Origin: CAZSIA01 sp045126355
GTDB lineage: Bacteria; Bacillota_I; Bacilli_A; Acholeplasmatales; Anaeroplasmataceae
Length of the DNA stretch: 30,563 nucleotides
Assembly (NCBI GenBank): GCA_045126355.1
Contig: JBGVOE010000101.1
Span: forward strand, 1-30,563
Reading direction: 5' to 3'
In this document: piece after piece, positions 14,595 to 23,380 of the stretch
How the letters are laid out: each line of letters starts with the position of its first letter
Numbering within the stretch: position 1 is the first letter of the stretch
The notes under the pieces: model-generated
Database searches by the model: none
What the model saw: the letters and a program-made list of their open reading frames with translations, nothing else
What the model was told of the DNA's origin: nothing
Translations under genes and position numbers: made by a program

Positions 14595-16363
14595 TACTCA
14601 TCACCTACCTTATTTTGTGAGTAATAAACTTCTTGATAAATTGTATTAGATTCTAACAACTCTTCATGAGTTCCCATTCCATTAATTGTTCCATTATCTA
14701 AAACAATAATTAAATCAGATTCCATAACAGAAGCAATTCTTTGAGCAATAATAATTTTTGTTGTCTCTGGAATATAAGTCTTAAGACCCATTCTAATAAA
14801 GGCATCAGTTTTTGTATCAACCGCACTAGTAGAGTCATCTAAAATTAAAACTTTAGGTTTCTTTAAAAGAGCTCTTGCAATACAAAGTCTTTGTTTTTGA
14901 CCACCACTTACATTCGTTCCGCCTTGTTCAATATGTGTATCATATCCATCAGGAAAAGATGAAATAAAATCATGAGCTTGAGCAAGTTTAGCAGCTTCAA
15001 TACATTCTTCAAGCGTTGCTTCCTTATTACCCCAACGTAAATTTTCTAAGATAGAACCACTAAATAAAACATTCTTTTGTAATACTACAGCTACATTATT
15101 TCTTAATGTTTCAATATCATAATCTTTAATGTTAACATCACCAACATAAATTTCCCCAACAGTTGGATCATATAGACGGCTAATTAAATTTACCAATGTT
15201 GTTTTAGATGAACCAGTTCCACCGATTATTCCGACAGTTGAGCCACTTTTTATTTTTAAACTAATATCATATAAAGCATAATTATCAGCCTCAGCTTTAT
15301 ATTTAAAACTAACATTATCAAATACAATAGACCCATCAGAGACTTCCATTACAGGGTTTTCTGGATTAACGATTGTAGATGTAGTATTTAATACTTCACA
15401 TACACGTCTAGCACATTCAATACTCATTGAAAATGATACAAAGATAAAGGAAATCATCATAATACCACTTAACATTTGAACACCATATGTAATTAATGCA
15501 CTATAATCACCAACATTCATATCAGTTGGAAGTCCTGAAATGATTTGTTGTTGAGTACAAATTGTTTTAGCACTTAAATAAGCTAAGAATAACATTGTAG
15601 TTTGAATACAAGCTTGCATGATTGGACTATTTAGGGCTAACACTTTTTCAACCTTAGTGAAATCTTGACATAATTCATCTGAAGCTTTATTAAACTTTTC
15701 AATTTCATATTCTTCTCTAACATATGCTTTTACAACACGAGCCGCTTTAACATTTTCTTGAATACTATTATTTAATTTGTCATATTTCTTAAATAACTTC
15801 ATGAAAATAGGCATAACGTATCTAATAATTGAGAATAATGCAACTCCTAAAATAGGAACAATGATAACAAATAACCAACTTAATTCAGAGTTAATACTAA
15901 ATGCCATTACAATTGAGAAGATCATTTGAAGTGGCACTCTGATTGTAATACGTAATAACATTTGATAAGACATTTGTAAGTTTGAAATATCAGTTGTTAA
16001 TCTTGTAATAAGTGAAGATGTTTGAAAGTTATCAATATTTTCAAATGAAAAGTCTTGAATCTTATGAAATACATTTTTTCTTAAATTTGCAGCAAACCCA
16101 GCACTAGCTCTTGCCCCTGTAATACCGTTGGCAACCCCACAACAAAGTGATAAGAATGCCATCACAACTAATTGAATCGCAATTGGAATGATAGGCGCTA
16201 AATCTTTAATTGCCTCACCATTTTCAGGATTCATTAAGTTAATTAAATCTTTTGTAATATAAACGATAAAAGCTTCTAAAATAACTTCTAAAATAATAAA
16301 TAAAGGAGTTAAAATACTTACTAAAGTATAGCCTTTAATATTTTTAGCTAATGTTTTTATCAT
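14594..16363 (-). CDS. ABC exporter subunit with degenerate ATP site (heterodimer partner A)
   Basis: A 589-aa half transporter: membrane domain about 1-320, then the nucleotide-binding domain. Walker A is GGTGSSKTT and the signature is VSGGQKQR, but Walker B reads LILDDSTSAVD, with Asp replacing the catalytic Glu, and the H-loop His is Gln (IIAQRIASV). These two losses are characteristic of the non-hydrolysing site in heterodimeric exporters such as TM287/288, BmrCD and LmrCD. It follows the MarR gene with a one-base overlap and precedes its partner with a one-base overlap, forming a tight three-gene operon. Confidence 0.93.
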   Translation of the reverse strand: MIKTLAKNIKGYTLVSILTPLFIILEVILEAFIVYITKDLINLMNPENGEAIKDLAPIIPIAIQLVVMAFLSLCCGVANGITGARASAGFAANLRKNVFHKIQDFSFENIDNFQTSSLITRLTTDISNLQMSYQMLLRITIRVPLQMIFSIVMAFSINSELSWLFVIIVPILGVALFSIIRYVMPIFMKLFKKYDKLNNSIQENVKAARVVKAYVREEYEIEKFNKASDELCQDFTKVEKVLALNSPIMQACIQTTMLFLAYLSAKTICTQQQIISGLPTDMNVGDYSALITYGVQMLSGIMMISFIFVSFSMSIECARRVCEVLNTTSTIVNPENPVMEVSDGSIVFDNVSFKYKAEADNYALYDISLKIKSGSTVGIIGGTGSSKTTLVNLISRLYDPTVGEIYVGDVNIKDYDIETLRNNVAVVLQKNVLFSGSILENLRWGNKEATLEECIEAAKLAQAHDFISSFPDGYDTHIEQGGTNVSGGQKQRLCIARALLKKPKVLILDDSTSAVDTKTDAFIRMGLKTYIPETTKIIIAQRIASVMESDLIIVLDNGTINGMGTHEELLESNTIYQEVYYSQNKVGDE

Positions 16364-16812
16364 TATAAATCCCCCTCTTTCTCTAAATTCTTTTCTAATC
16401 TAAGTAAATAATCAAACAATTGTTCTTTTTCTTCTACACTAAATCCTTCTAATAATCTTTCTTCTACCTTATCAAAAGTTAGTATAACCTTTTTATTAAG
16501 TTCAATTGATTTTTCTGTTAAGACAATTCTTTTTAATCTACTATCTTCTTCTGATACTTCTCGATATAAGTAGCCTAATCTTTCCATATTTTGTAAAAGA
16601 CCAGTAGCTGTAGAACGACTTATATTAAATTCATTTTCGACATCTTTTTGATAAGTTTGTATTCCACATTCATTTCTTCTACTAATAAAACCAATAGTCC
16701 AACCAATTACATTAGTTAGCTCTTCATTATTTTTAAAAGTTTCCGAATTATGAATCGTCTTACGAATTAATGATTTGATTTTTTTAATTTTAATACCTAC
16801 ACCATTTCGCAT
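16363..16812 (-). CDS. MarR-family transcriptional regulator
   Basis: A 149-aa winged-helix regulator, expected to act as a dimer. The recognition part reads YQKDVENEFNISRSTATGLLQNMERLGYLYRE, followed by the wing EDSRLKRIVLT, which matches the MarR fold (e.g. the DxRxK wing). Residues 100-149 form the dimerisation helices. GAGGTGA lies 4-6 nt before the ATG. The gene leads the operon of the two ABC subunits, so it most likely represses them and itself until a ligand (drug or toxic metabolite) is bound. A dyad centred on its -10 box is a good operator candidate. Confidence 0.93.
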   Translation of the reverse strand: MRNGVGIKIKKIKSLIRKTIHNSETFKNNEELTNVIGWTIGFISRRNECGIQTYQKDVENEFNISRSTATGLLQNMERLGYLYREVSEEDSRLKRIVLTEKSIELNKKVILTFDKVEERLLEGFSVEEKEQLFDYLLRLEKNLEKEGDL

Positions 16813-16839
16813 TTAATCACCTCAAATTAGTTCGGTTTC

Positions 16840-16859
16840 AAAACATATTATAGTGTTTT
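16840..16859. promoter_or_regulatory. candidate MarR operator
   Basis: The perfect inverted repeat AAAACA-N8-TGTTTT has the -10 hexamer of the MarR-ABC promoter inside its spacer (16847-16852). The 20-bp size, near-central placement on the -10 and adjacency to a MarR gene fit an autorepressor site. This is inference from position. Confidence 0.5.
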
Positions 16860-16874
16860 TGCTATTTTTGTCAA
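16847..16874 (-). promoter_or_regulatory. promoter of MarR-ABC operon
   Basis: On the minus strand a consensus -35 TTGACA (16874-16869), a 16-bp spacer and a consensus -10 TATAAT (16852-16847), 35 bp before the MarR start. A promoter this strong suggests that repression is needed. Confidence 0.8.
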
Positions 16875-16916
16875 CAACAAATTATATAATAATTTATTTT
16901 ATTATTTCCCGAAAAG

Positions 16917-16941
16917 AAAAAAACCATCAGTATCTTACTGA
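16917..16941 (-). terminator. terminator after Mbeg1-like gene
   Basis: The 6-bp stem TCAGTA/TACTGA (16927-16932 with 16936-16941) has a 3-nt loop. On the minus strand it is followed by a TGG and seven T. Confidence 0.7.
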
Positions 16942-16945
16942 CAGT

Positions 16946-18055
16946 TTAATCTCGATTGTTAAATTCTTTCACAAACGATAAGAAAATCTTACGCATTCTA
17001 GCATCATTCATAATTTTTTTTACTAATATATTATTTAAAATAACTTTTTCATCTTTAGGTAATTTTAAAAAACTATTAACAAACCTTGCTTTAGAATTAG
17101 CAAGTTCTAATAGAGTTTTAGCTCCTGTTGCATAAAATAAATTAAAGAGGGCTGAAACAAAAGTCTTTTTCTCTTCAAATGATAATTCATGAATTATTTT
17201 CTTTAAATGAATATCAAGATAAACAGAATCCGAACTCAAATGTTCTTTATAAATAAAATCATTTCTGAAAATATGCCATGTTAATAAATCATGTTGAAAA
17301 GCAAGATTTGCGGTACATTCAACAATCTTAACTTCTTCATAGTGGTTAAATAATTTACCAATACTAGCCCTATAAGGTACATAAGAGATAATCTTATCAA
17401 TACGTCCATCAATTACTGCTTGATGATATTCTTTTTGGCTAATACCAGGTCCATCAAAACAATATACCTTAGGAATTCTATCAAATATTTCATCCTTTAT
17501 ATTTAATAGTACTTCCATTGCGATATTCGCACCTTTAGAATGACCACATAAAATAATTTCTTTATCAGTTATACCCGCAATCTTTTCTAAATATTTCTTA
17601 CCGTATTTATGTGCTGGAATTTCTTCTAAATACAAAAGTTCAAAGTCTTCATGCCAACCTAAGATAGTATCGTCTGTACCACCAAATGAAATTAAAACAT
17701 TATTATCAAAAGAAAATGTCATAGCTTCAAATTGACATGGATTATTTTCTTCATAAATTCTTATATAATTAGAACATAATAAATCTTTATATCTAGGAGC
17801 CTTAGCGACAGCTTGGAAGAGGTAGTGATGTTTATTAGAAATCAAAAGTCCTACAGGATCACTAACTTTATATCCTTTTTCAATATATAATTCAAAAAGT
17901 CTCCATAAAGGAATCCCTTCTCCAACTTCGGGAACAATATCATCAAAATCTAATACTGATAATTGAGAAAAAATTGCAGCGTCTATCGCGTTAAAAGGTT
18001 CTTGTTTAAAACTAAGATCGCCACGCCAATAAATATAATCGATAATTCTACTCAT
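16946..18055 (-). CDS. DUF2974 / Mbeg1-like alpha/beta hydrolase
   Basis: A 369-aa protein. The start YIYWRGDLSFKQEPFNAID and SQLSVLDFDDIVPE are the hallmark of the DUF2974 (Mbeg1-like) family. LISFGGTDDTILGWHEDF (about 121-138) and CGHSKGANIAME (170-181) give a lipase-class-3-like core with the nucleophile elbow Ser173. No signal peptide or membrane helix is seen, so it is probably cytoplasmic. It is presumably an esterase or lipase, but the family has no well-established substrate. The start has GGGG 5 nt upstream; a TATAAT lies about 25-30 bp farther up. It has its own terminator and no obvious partner gene. Confidence 0.85.
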   Translation of the reverse strand: MSRIIDYIYWRGDLSFKQEPFNAIDAAIFSQLSVLDFDDIVPEVGEGIPLWRLFELYIEKGYKVSDPVGLLISNKHHYLFQAVAKAPRYKDLLCSNYIRIYEENNPCQFEAMTFSFDNNVLISFGGTDDTILGWHEDFELLYLEEIPAHKYGKKYLEKIAGITDKEIILCGHSKGANIAMEVLLNIKDEIFDRIPKVYCFDGPGISQKEYHQAVIDGRIDKIISYVPYRASIGKLFNHYEEVKIVECTANLAFQHDLLTWHIFRNDFIYKEHLSSDSVYLDIHLKKIIHELSFEEKKTFVSALFNLFYATGAKTLLELANSKARFVNSFLKLPKDEKVILNNILVKKIMNDARMRKIFLSFVKEFNNRD

Positions 18056-18133
18056 ATATTCCCCATCCCTTCACTAACTATATTATATAACTTTTTTCAA
18101 ATTTTAATGTAAAAATAAATAAAAATTTAAAAG

Positions 18134-18158
18134 AAAAAGCCTTACAAAAAGTAAGACT
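18134..18158 (-). terminator. terminator after glycerophosphodiesterase region
   Basis: The 8-bp stem (18138-18145 with 18151-18158, one G-T pair) has a 5-nt loop and on the minus strand is followed by TTTTCTTTT. It ends the GH3-GH13-GDPD transcription unit. Confidence 0.75.
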
Positions 18159-18166
18159 TAATATTC

Positions 18167-19143
18167 TTAAATTTTTCCTAATACTTTAGCTAATACATCA
18201 GGAGAGTTTGTTGTTATTACATCTACACCCAAACTAACTAAATAGCGCATATCAGTTTCATCATTAATTGTCCAGAATGCAACACATTGATTTCTAGCAT
18301 GAGCACTATCAACAAAACTTTGAGTTGCACAATCAATACTAATAGGACCAGCTTTAGTAATCATTGAAGATTGAACTGATTGATATTTAATATTAAACAA
18401 ACAGTCTAAATTTAATACTGAACCAATTAAGAATGTAACCATATTATATCCCATACCCGCAACATAACGATCTTTATAATTAGCTAATACATGATTAACT
18501 ACATCAGTTGAGAATGAAATAATCATAATACGCTCATCCCAATCAGCGTGTTTTGCGATAATTTCTTCAGCTAAATCAACAGCTTTAACACCTAATTTTT
18601 TTGAATCTTTAATTTCTAATAATAATCTAAAATAACGTGAAGATTGATACTTAATCAAAAAATCTTCAAACCTCATTATAGTTAACCCTTTTTCTTCCGC
18701 TTCTGCAACAGTTAAATTTTCATAAGGTTTAACTCCATCTTTTTCAAAATTAACACCTAAGTTATATTGTACTAATTCATCATAAGTAAGATCATTAATT
18801 AATAGTAAGTTATCGTTATCCACTTCACCTTTAATACCAGTACGGTTAATACTATCATCATGAATAATAACTAGTTCATTATCTTTAGTTACTCTAATAT
18901 CAATCTCAACAATATCAGTATAAGTTGTTTCATTAATTACATAATCAAATGCCATTTCGGTATTTTCAGGATTTAAATTAGCTCACCTCTATGTGCACTA
19001 ATTAATGTTTGATCAGTTTTTCTCCAAGGATTATCTCCTTCAACTGCAGCCTTTGGTGGAATTAAACTAATAATAAACCAAGCCACCGCAATCACAACTA
19101 AAACAGTTGTTAAAATTGTTAAAAATTTTCTTAACTTCTTCAT
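18167..19143 (-). pseudogene. membrane-anchored glycerophosphodiester phosphodiesterase, frameshifted
   Basis: The frame opening at ATG 19143 (with AGGAGAG upstream) encodes an N-terminal membrane anchor (about residues 5-30) and reaches LISAHRGE before stopping at 18975-18973 after 56 codons. The next frame carries ANLNPENTEMAFDY and continues without stops to 18167 with every other GDPD hallmark: EIDIRVTKD, VIIHDDSINRT, LLLEIKD, and TINDETDM...DVITTNSPD. Restoring one G at about 18983-18985 (GGTGAG to GGTGGAG) gives the canonical HRGGA..NPENT site and one protein of about 326 aa. The downstream part alone (ATG 18955) has no ribosome site and lacks the catalytic HRG. It is thus a recent single-base loss or a sequencing error; no slippery heptamer is visible. 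It follows the GH13 gene by 16 bp. Confidence 0.85.
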
Positions 19144-19159
19144 TTAAATACTCTCCTAA

Positions 19160-20812
19160 TTACTTTCTTCTTAATTTTAATAAAACAGATTGATATGGTT
19201 TTAATAAATTAAAATCAACTTCATTATAGTTATTTAATAAAACTTCACAATCATATTCAGAATATTTTTTCATTAAATTACATTTAGTCTCATTTTTAGA
19301 GAAGTTTGAAATAACTAATAATAATTCATCTTCTCCTCTTCTTTCATAAGCAAAAAGACGTTTATGTTTAGGTAATAAATCTTTATAAACCCCATCTTTA
19401 ACAAGAGGATTTTCTTTATAAACTTTAAATAATTTCTTATAATAATTTAAAATAGAATTTTCGTCTAGTTGAGCCGCTTTTACATTAATTAAATCTTTAT
19501 TTTTATTTGGCCCTATCCAAGGTTTAACATTTGAAAATCCAGCATACTCGCTATCATCCCAGTGCATTACAACCCTTGAATTATCTCTACTACCATTTCT
19601 AATTGATTTATCAATATAAGATTTTGGTAAATGAAGTGATTGCATCGTCTTAATAACATTGATACTTTCAATATCAATAAAATCATGAATGCTATCTACA
19701 TCATAGTTTGTCATACCAATTTCTTGTCCTTGATAAACGAAAGGTGTTCCTTTTAAGAAGTACATTGTTGTAGCTAATAGTTTAGCTGACTCAACACGAT
19801 ACTCTCCATCACAAGTATTAAATCTACCTACACTTCTTCTTTGGTCATGGTTTTCATAAAATAATGAATTCCATCCAACATCAGCCAACCCATATTGATA
19901 TTTATCTAAAGTCTTTTTAAAACGTGGTAAGCTAAATTTTCTCATCAACCATTTAACACCTAAGAAATTATCTACACTAGTATGATCAAAATTAAATACC
20001 ATTGATAACTCTTCACGTTCTTTAGCTGTTAATAATTTCATATCATCTAGTGTTGAAAATACTGTTTCACCAACTGTCATACAGTCATAATTAGATAGGA
20101 CATCTTTATTAATTTCATGTAAAAACTCATGTAATCTTGGCCCATTTATAAAATACTTTTTACCAACTAATATTAATGGATTTTTTCCATTTTTATATCT
20201 TTGGTCTTTTGAGATAAGATTGATAACATCACATCTAAATCCATCAACACCCATATCTAAATAAAACTTAATAATATCTTTATAAGCTTCTCTTACTTTT
20301 GGATTTTCCCAGTTTACATCTGGTTGTTTCTTGCCAAAAAGATGTAAATAATATGAATCAGTAGTACTATCATATTCCCAAGCACCTTCACCAAAGAAAC
20401 CACTCCAGTTATTTTTCTTCTTTCTCCAAATGTAGTAATCACGGTATGGGTTATCTTCACTTTTCTTGCTTTCTAAAAACCAAGGATGTTCATCTGAGGT
20501 ATGGTTAGCTACTAAATCCATAATTAATCGAATTCCTCTTTTATGCATTTCATCTAACATTTCTTTAAAATCATCCATCGTACCAAACATCTCATGAATC
20601 TTTTTATAATCAGAAATGTCATATCCATTATCATCCATTGGAGATTCATATACAGGACTTAACCATACACAGTTAATTCCTAATTCTTTTAAATAATCTA
20701 ATTTCTCAATGATACCTCTAATATCACCCATCCCATCTCCATTACTATCTTTAAAACTTCTTGGGTAAATTTGATATATTATTGCATCCTTAAACCACTC
20801 AGTATTAACCAT
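19160..20812 (-). CDS. GH13 alpha-glucosidase, oligo-1,6-glucosidase-like
   Basis: A 550-aa cytoplasmic glycoside hydrolase close to B. subtilis MalL in layout. Seen are IYQIYPRSFKDSNGDGMGD (calcium loop type), DLVANHTSDEHPWF, the nucleophile Asp195 in GFRCDVINLISK, the acid/base Glu249 in MTVGET, and the transition-state Asp323 in ENHDQRR. The residue after the nucleophile is Val, which in this subfamily goes with cleavage of alpha-1,6 bonds (isomaltose, panose) rather than alpha-1,4. No signal peptide. It overlaps the end of the GH3 gene by 8 bp, with AAAGGAG inside that gene. With GH3 and the divergent GPH symporter it forms an oligosaccharide-use locus. Trehalose-6-phosphate hydrolase is a less likely alternative. 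Confidence 0.9.
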   Translation of the reverse strand: MVNTEWFKDAIIYQIYPRSFKDSNGDGMGDIRGIIEKLDYLKELGINCVWLSPVYESPMDDNGYDISDYKKIHEMFGTMDDFKEMLDEMHKRGIRLIMDLVANHTSDEHPWFLESKKSEDNPYRDYYIWRKKKNNWSGFFGEGAWEYDSTTDSYYLHLFGKKQPDVNWENPKVREAYKDIIKFYLDMGVDGFRCDVINLISKDQRYKNGKNPLILVGKKYFINGPRLHEFLHEINKDVLSNYDCMTVGETVFSTLDDMKLLTAKEREELSMVFNFDHTSVDNFLGVKWLMRKFSLPRFKKTLDKYQYGLADVGWNSLFYENHDQRRSVGRFNTCDGEYRVESAKLLATTMYFLKGTPFVYQGQEIGMTNYDVDSIHDFIDIESINVIKTMQSLHLPKSYIDKSIRNGSRDNSRVVMHWDDSEYAGFSNVKPWIGPNKNKDLINVKAAQLDENSILNYYKKLFKVYKENPLVKDGVYKDLLPKHKRLFAYERRGEDELLLVISNFSKNETKCNLMKKYSEYDCEVLLNNYNEVDFNLLKPYQSVLLKLRRK

Positions 20813-23267
20813 TTTTCTTCTCCTTTACATATTGTTTTTGAAGAGCACTTCCCATAATTTGTTTTACTACATTATAACATGCGTTATATAATTCTTCTTC
20901 AGTTAAAATACCTTTATTAACTGCCTCTATAATTTCTTTTTTAGCGCTAGCTTCACCTGGCATAATTAAATCATTTCCAGCTTTAATAGCTAAATCATGA
21001 CGTGCTTGATTTTTCTTACTAGCATACCAATCTGTCATAACAACTCCCTTAAAGCCCCATTCACATCTTAATAATTTTGTACATAAGTCGACACTATTAG
21101 GAGTATATACACCATTAATTTTGTTATATGATGTCATTACACTACTAGCCTTAGCTTCAGTAATACAAATTTTAAATGCTTTAGTATATATTTCTCTTAA
21201 AGCACGTTCACTTAAATTAGATGAGATATGTTCACGATTTGTTTCTTGATTATTACAAGCAAAATGTTTAATAGTTGTATAATAGCCTTCCTTACTTTCA
21301 ACACCACAAATAATACTACTAGCAAGCTTTCCTGTTAAAAGTGGATCTTCAGAAAAATATTCAAAGTTTCTACCACATAATAAATTGGCTTGAATATTAA
21401 TAGCAGGTGCCAACCAATAAGTACAACCATATTCTTCCATTTCCCTATTGATAGCAACTCCTACTTCATATAATAACTCGCTATTCCAAGTAGCACCTAA
21501 CGCACTAGCTACAGGAAATGATGTAGCGTATTGATAGATAAGTCTATCTTTTTTAGGATTTGCTTTTAGAATTTTATGAACAAACCAAGGCAAAAATTCT
21601 AAAAAACTCATCGGCATTTCAATCGGTTTAATTTTACCTTTTTTAGTTACACCTGATTCTTTTTGTAATCTAATTCCTGCAGGACCATCACAAAAAGTAG
21701 CGTTGATTAATCCCTTATCAAATAATTTACTAGTTGTATTACCTACAGCACCAGGTAAGCAGAAAATAGGATTTGAAAATAAGAATAATCCATCTCCAAC
21801 AACTATCTCTGCCATTTTGCTAACAGTTAATTTATCAACAAAATTTCTAACTTTAATATCAGAGTACTCTGGTTCATAATCATAATTAAACTCTTTAGTT
21901 TCTAAATATGATGTATCTAAAATATATCTTTTAACACCCTTAGTATCATTAATACAGCAAGTCTTTAATTCATTAAAATCAGATACTTTTTTACAGATAG
22001 CTTGATGTTTAGAAATAACTAAATCTTCTTCTAAAACCATAACTAATATTTTTTCTAAACTGTCACTTGAATTACCTAATTGTAATAAGTATTCGCCACG
22101 CTCTAAAATATATGAACTTTCTTCTTCATCATAAGAAGCAAAATCGGCTAAATTAAAGGATAATTGTAATTTATCTAATTGTTGTGGCTTAATCTCTTTA
22201 CTCTTATTAAAAGCGACTAATTCAATTCTTGTATTACATAACCTATTACTAGGTTTACTTAGGTATAATTGAACTACTTCTTTACCACTAAATGCGCCAA
22301 TATTTTTAATACTAACATCAATTTTTACATTAAGCTTATTAATAGAATAATCATGAAAATTAATCTTAAAATTAGTATAACTTAATCCATATCCAAAAGG
22401 ATATCTAACCCCAACATTAAATGAAGAAAAATAACGATACCCTACATATATTCCTTCTTTGTAATTAGCATTTAAAATATCATTATTTAAATAAGCATAC
22501 TCATTAGAAAATGGAATATCACTATAATTATTAACCCAAGTATTTGTTAATTTTCCACTTGGATTTACTTCACCTGTTATAATAGAGGCAACCGCATTTC
22601 CCATTTCCATACCTAATTGACTAACATATAGGATTGCATCTATTCCCTTAATTTCATCAACAAAACTCAAATCAATACTACTTCCAGCATTAATAACTAA
22701 GATGAAGTTTTTATAAAGTGAAGCGCATTTTTTTATAGCTTCATATTCTTCATCAAGTAAATAGTAATCACCTTTTTCTAACTTTCGATCACCTGCTTCT
22801 CCAGCTTGTCTACATAAAACATAAATACATGTATCCGCAATAGTTTTTCTAGTGATCCTACTACCAACTGGCGCTTGAAACTCTAAAGCTAATTGACCCA
22901 TAATGCCAGTGATATTAAATAAATTTACCTTCTTCTTTTTTTCTTTATTAAATTTTGATAGTTCACGGTTATAGATTTCCTCATATTCATTTAACCAGTT
23001 CATAGTAGTTATTTCAAAACCCTTATTGACTAAGCCTTCTAAAATATTAACAACATATCTTTCTTTAACTTCTCCACTTCCAGTACCACCTTTAATTGTT
23101 TTAGTAGCACCAGGACCATATAAAGCAATTTTTTTATCTTTAATTGGTAATACTCCATTATTATGAAGTAAGACAATTGCTTCACACGCAGCCTTATAAG
23201 ATATTTTTTTATTAATTAATTCTCTTTGACACACTTCTTTAGTTGAACTTGCCTTTGTATATAACAT
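20805..23267 (-). CDS. GH3 beta-glucosidase with circularly permuted domain order
   Basis: An 820-aa GH3 enzyme, no signal peptide. The (alpha/beta)6 sandwich domain comes first (about 25-260: KAACEAIVLLHNNGVLPI, ALYGPGA, and GEAGDR near 155, likely carrying the acid/base Glu). A fibronectin-like domain follows (about 310-390), and the TIM-barrel catalytic domain comes last (about 475-800: FCDGPAGIR, KHFACNNQETNREH, SVMTSYNKINGVYTP, and GVVMTDW with nucleophile Asp746). Usual GH3 enzymes have the barrel first. This reversed order is known from rumen species such as Ruminococcus albus and Butyrivibrio. ATG 23267 has GAGGTG 6 nt upstream; the in-frame GTG at 23276 lies in that site. First gene of the unit with GH13. 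Confidence 0.93.
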   Translation of the reverse strand: MLYTKASSTKEVCQRELINKKISYKAACEAIVLLHNNGVLPIKDKKIALYGPGATKTIKGGTGSGEVKERYVVNILEGLVNKGFEITTMNWLNEYEEIYNRELSKFNKEKKKKVNLFNITGIMGQLALEFQAPVGSRITRKTIADTCIYVLCRQAGEAGDRKLEKGDYYLLDEEYEAIKKCASLYKNFILVINAGSSIDLSFVDEIKGIDAILYVSQLGMEMGNAVASIITGEVNPSGKLTNTWVNNYSDIPFSNEYAYLNNDILNANYKEGIYVGYRYFSSFNVGVRYPFGYGLSYTNFKINFHDYSINKLNVKIDVSIKNIGAFSGKEVVQLYLSKPSNRLCNTRIELVAFNKSKEIKPQQLDKLQLSFNLADFASYDEEESSYILERGEYLLQLGNSSDSLEKILVMVLEEDLVISKHQAICKKVSDFNELKTCCINDTKGVKRYILDTSYLETKEFNYDYEPEYSDIKVRNFVDKLTVSKMAEIVVGDGLFLFSNPIFCLPGAVGNTTSKLFDKGLINATFCDGPAGIRLQKESGVTKKGKIKPIEMPMSFLEFLPWFVHKILKANPKKDRLIYQYATSFPVASALGATWNSELLYEVGVAINREMEEYGCTYWLAPAINIQANLLCGRNFEYFSEDPLLTGKLASSIICGVESKEGYYTTIKHFACNNQETNREHISSNLSERALREIYTKAFKICITEAKASSVMTSYNKINGVYTPNSVDLCTKLLRCEWGFKGVVMTDWYASKKNQARHDLAIKAGNDLIMPGEASAKKEIIEAVNKGILTEEELYNACYNVVKQIMGSALQKQYVKEKKNG

Positions 23268-23289
23268 TAAACTCACCTCTATTACTTCT

Positions 23290-23318
23290 ATTTTACAATA
23301 AAGCGCTTATGTTTGGAA
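23290..23318 (-). promoter_or_regulatory. promoter of GH3-GH13 operon
   Basis: On the minus strand a weak -35 TTCCAA (23318-23313), a 17-bp spacer and -10 TAAAAT (23295-23290). The perfect palindrome AAGCGCTT (23301-23308) lies in the spacer, a good position for repression. Confidence 0.45.
23301..23308. promoter_or_regulatory. LacI-type operator half-site palindrome
   Basis: AAGCGCTT is a perfect 8-bp palindrome with a central CG, the core usual for LacI/GalR-family operators. It sits between the divergent sugar genes, in the GH3-side promoter spacer and 12 bp above the symporter -35. Flanks do not match a CcpA cre box. No LacI-family gene is in the window. Confidence 0.45.
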
Positions 23319-23319
23319 G

Positions 23320-23348
23320 TTGTAAAAACAAAATAAACCTAGTATAAT
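23320..23348 (+). promoter_or_regulatory. promoter of GPH symporter gene
   Basis: -35 TTGTAA (23320-23325), a 17-bp spacer and -10 TATAAT (23343-23348), 33 bp before the ATG. Confidence 0.65.
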
Positions 23349-23380
23349 TAAAATATAACTATTTTAAGTGAGGAAATTTT

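Noticed and set aside
18953..18990. Programmed ribosomal frameshift in the GDPD gene
   Set aside because: No slippery heptamer, upstream Shine-Dalgarno stimulator or clear downstream hairpin is visible, so a mutation or sequencing error is more likely.
23296..23312. CcpA cre box in the sugar intergenic region
   Set aside because: The core AAGCG fits, but the required TG and CA flanks of the cre consensus are absent on both strands.
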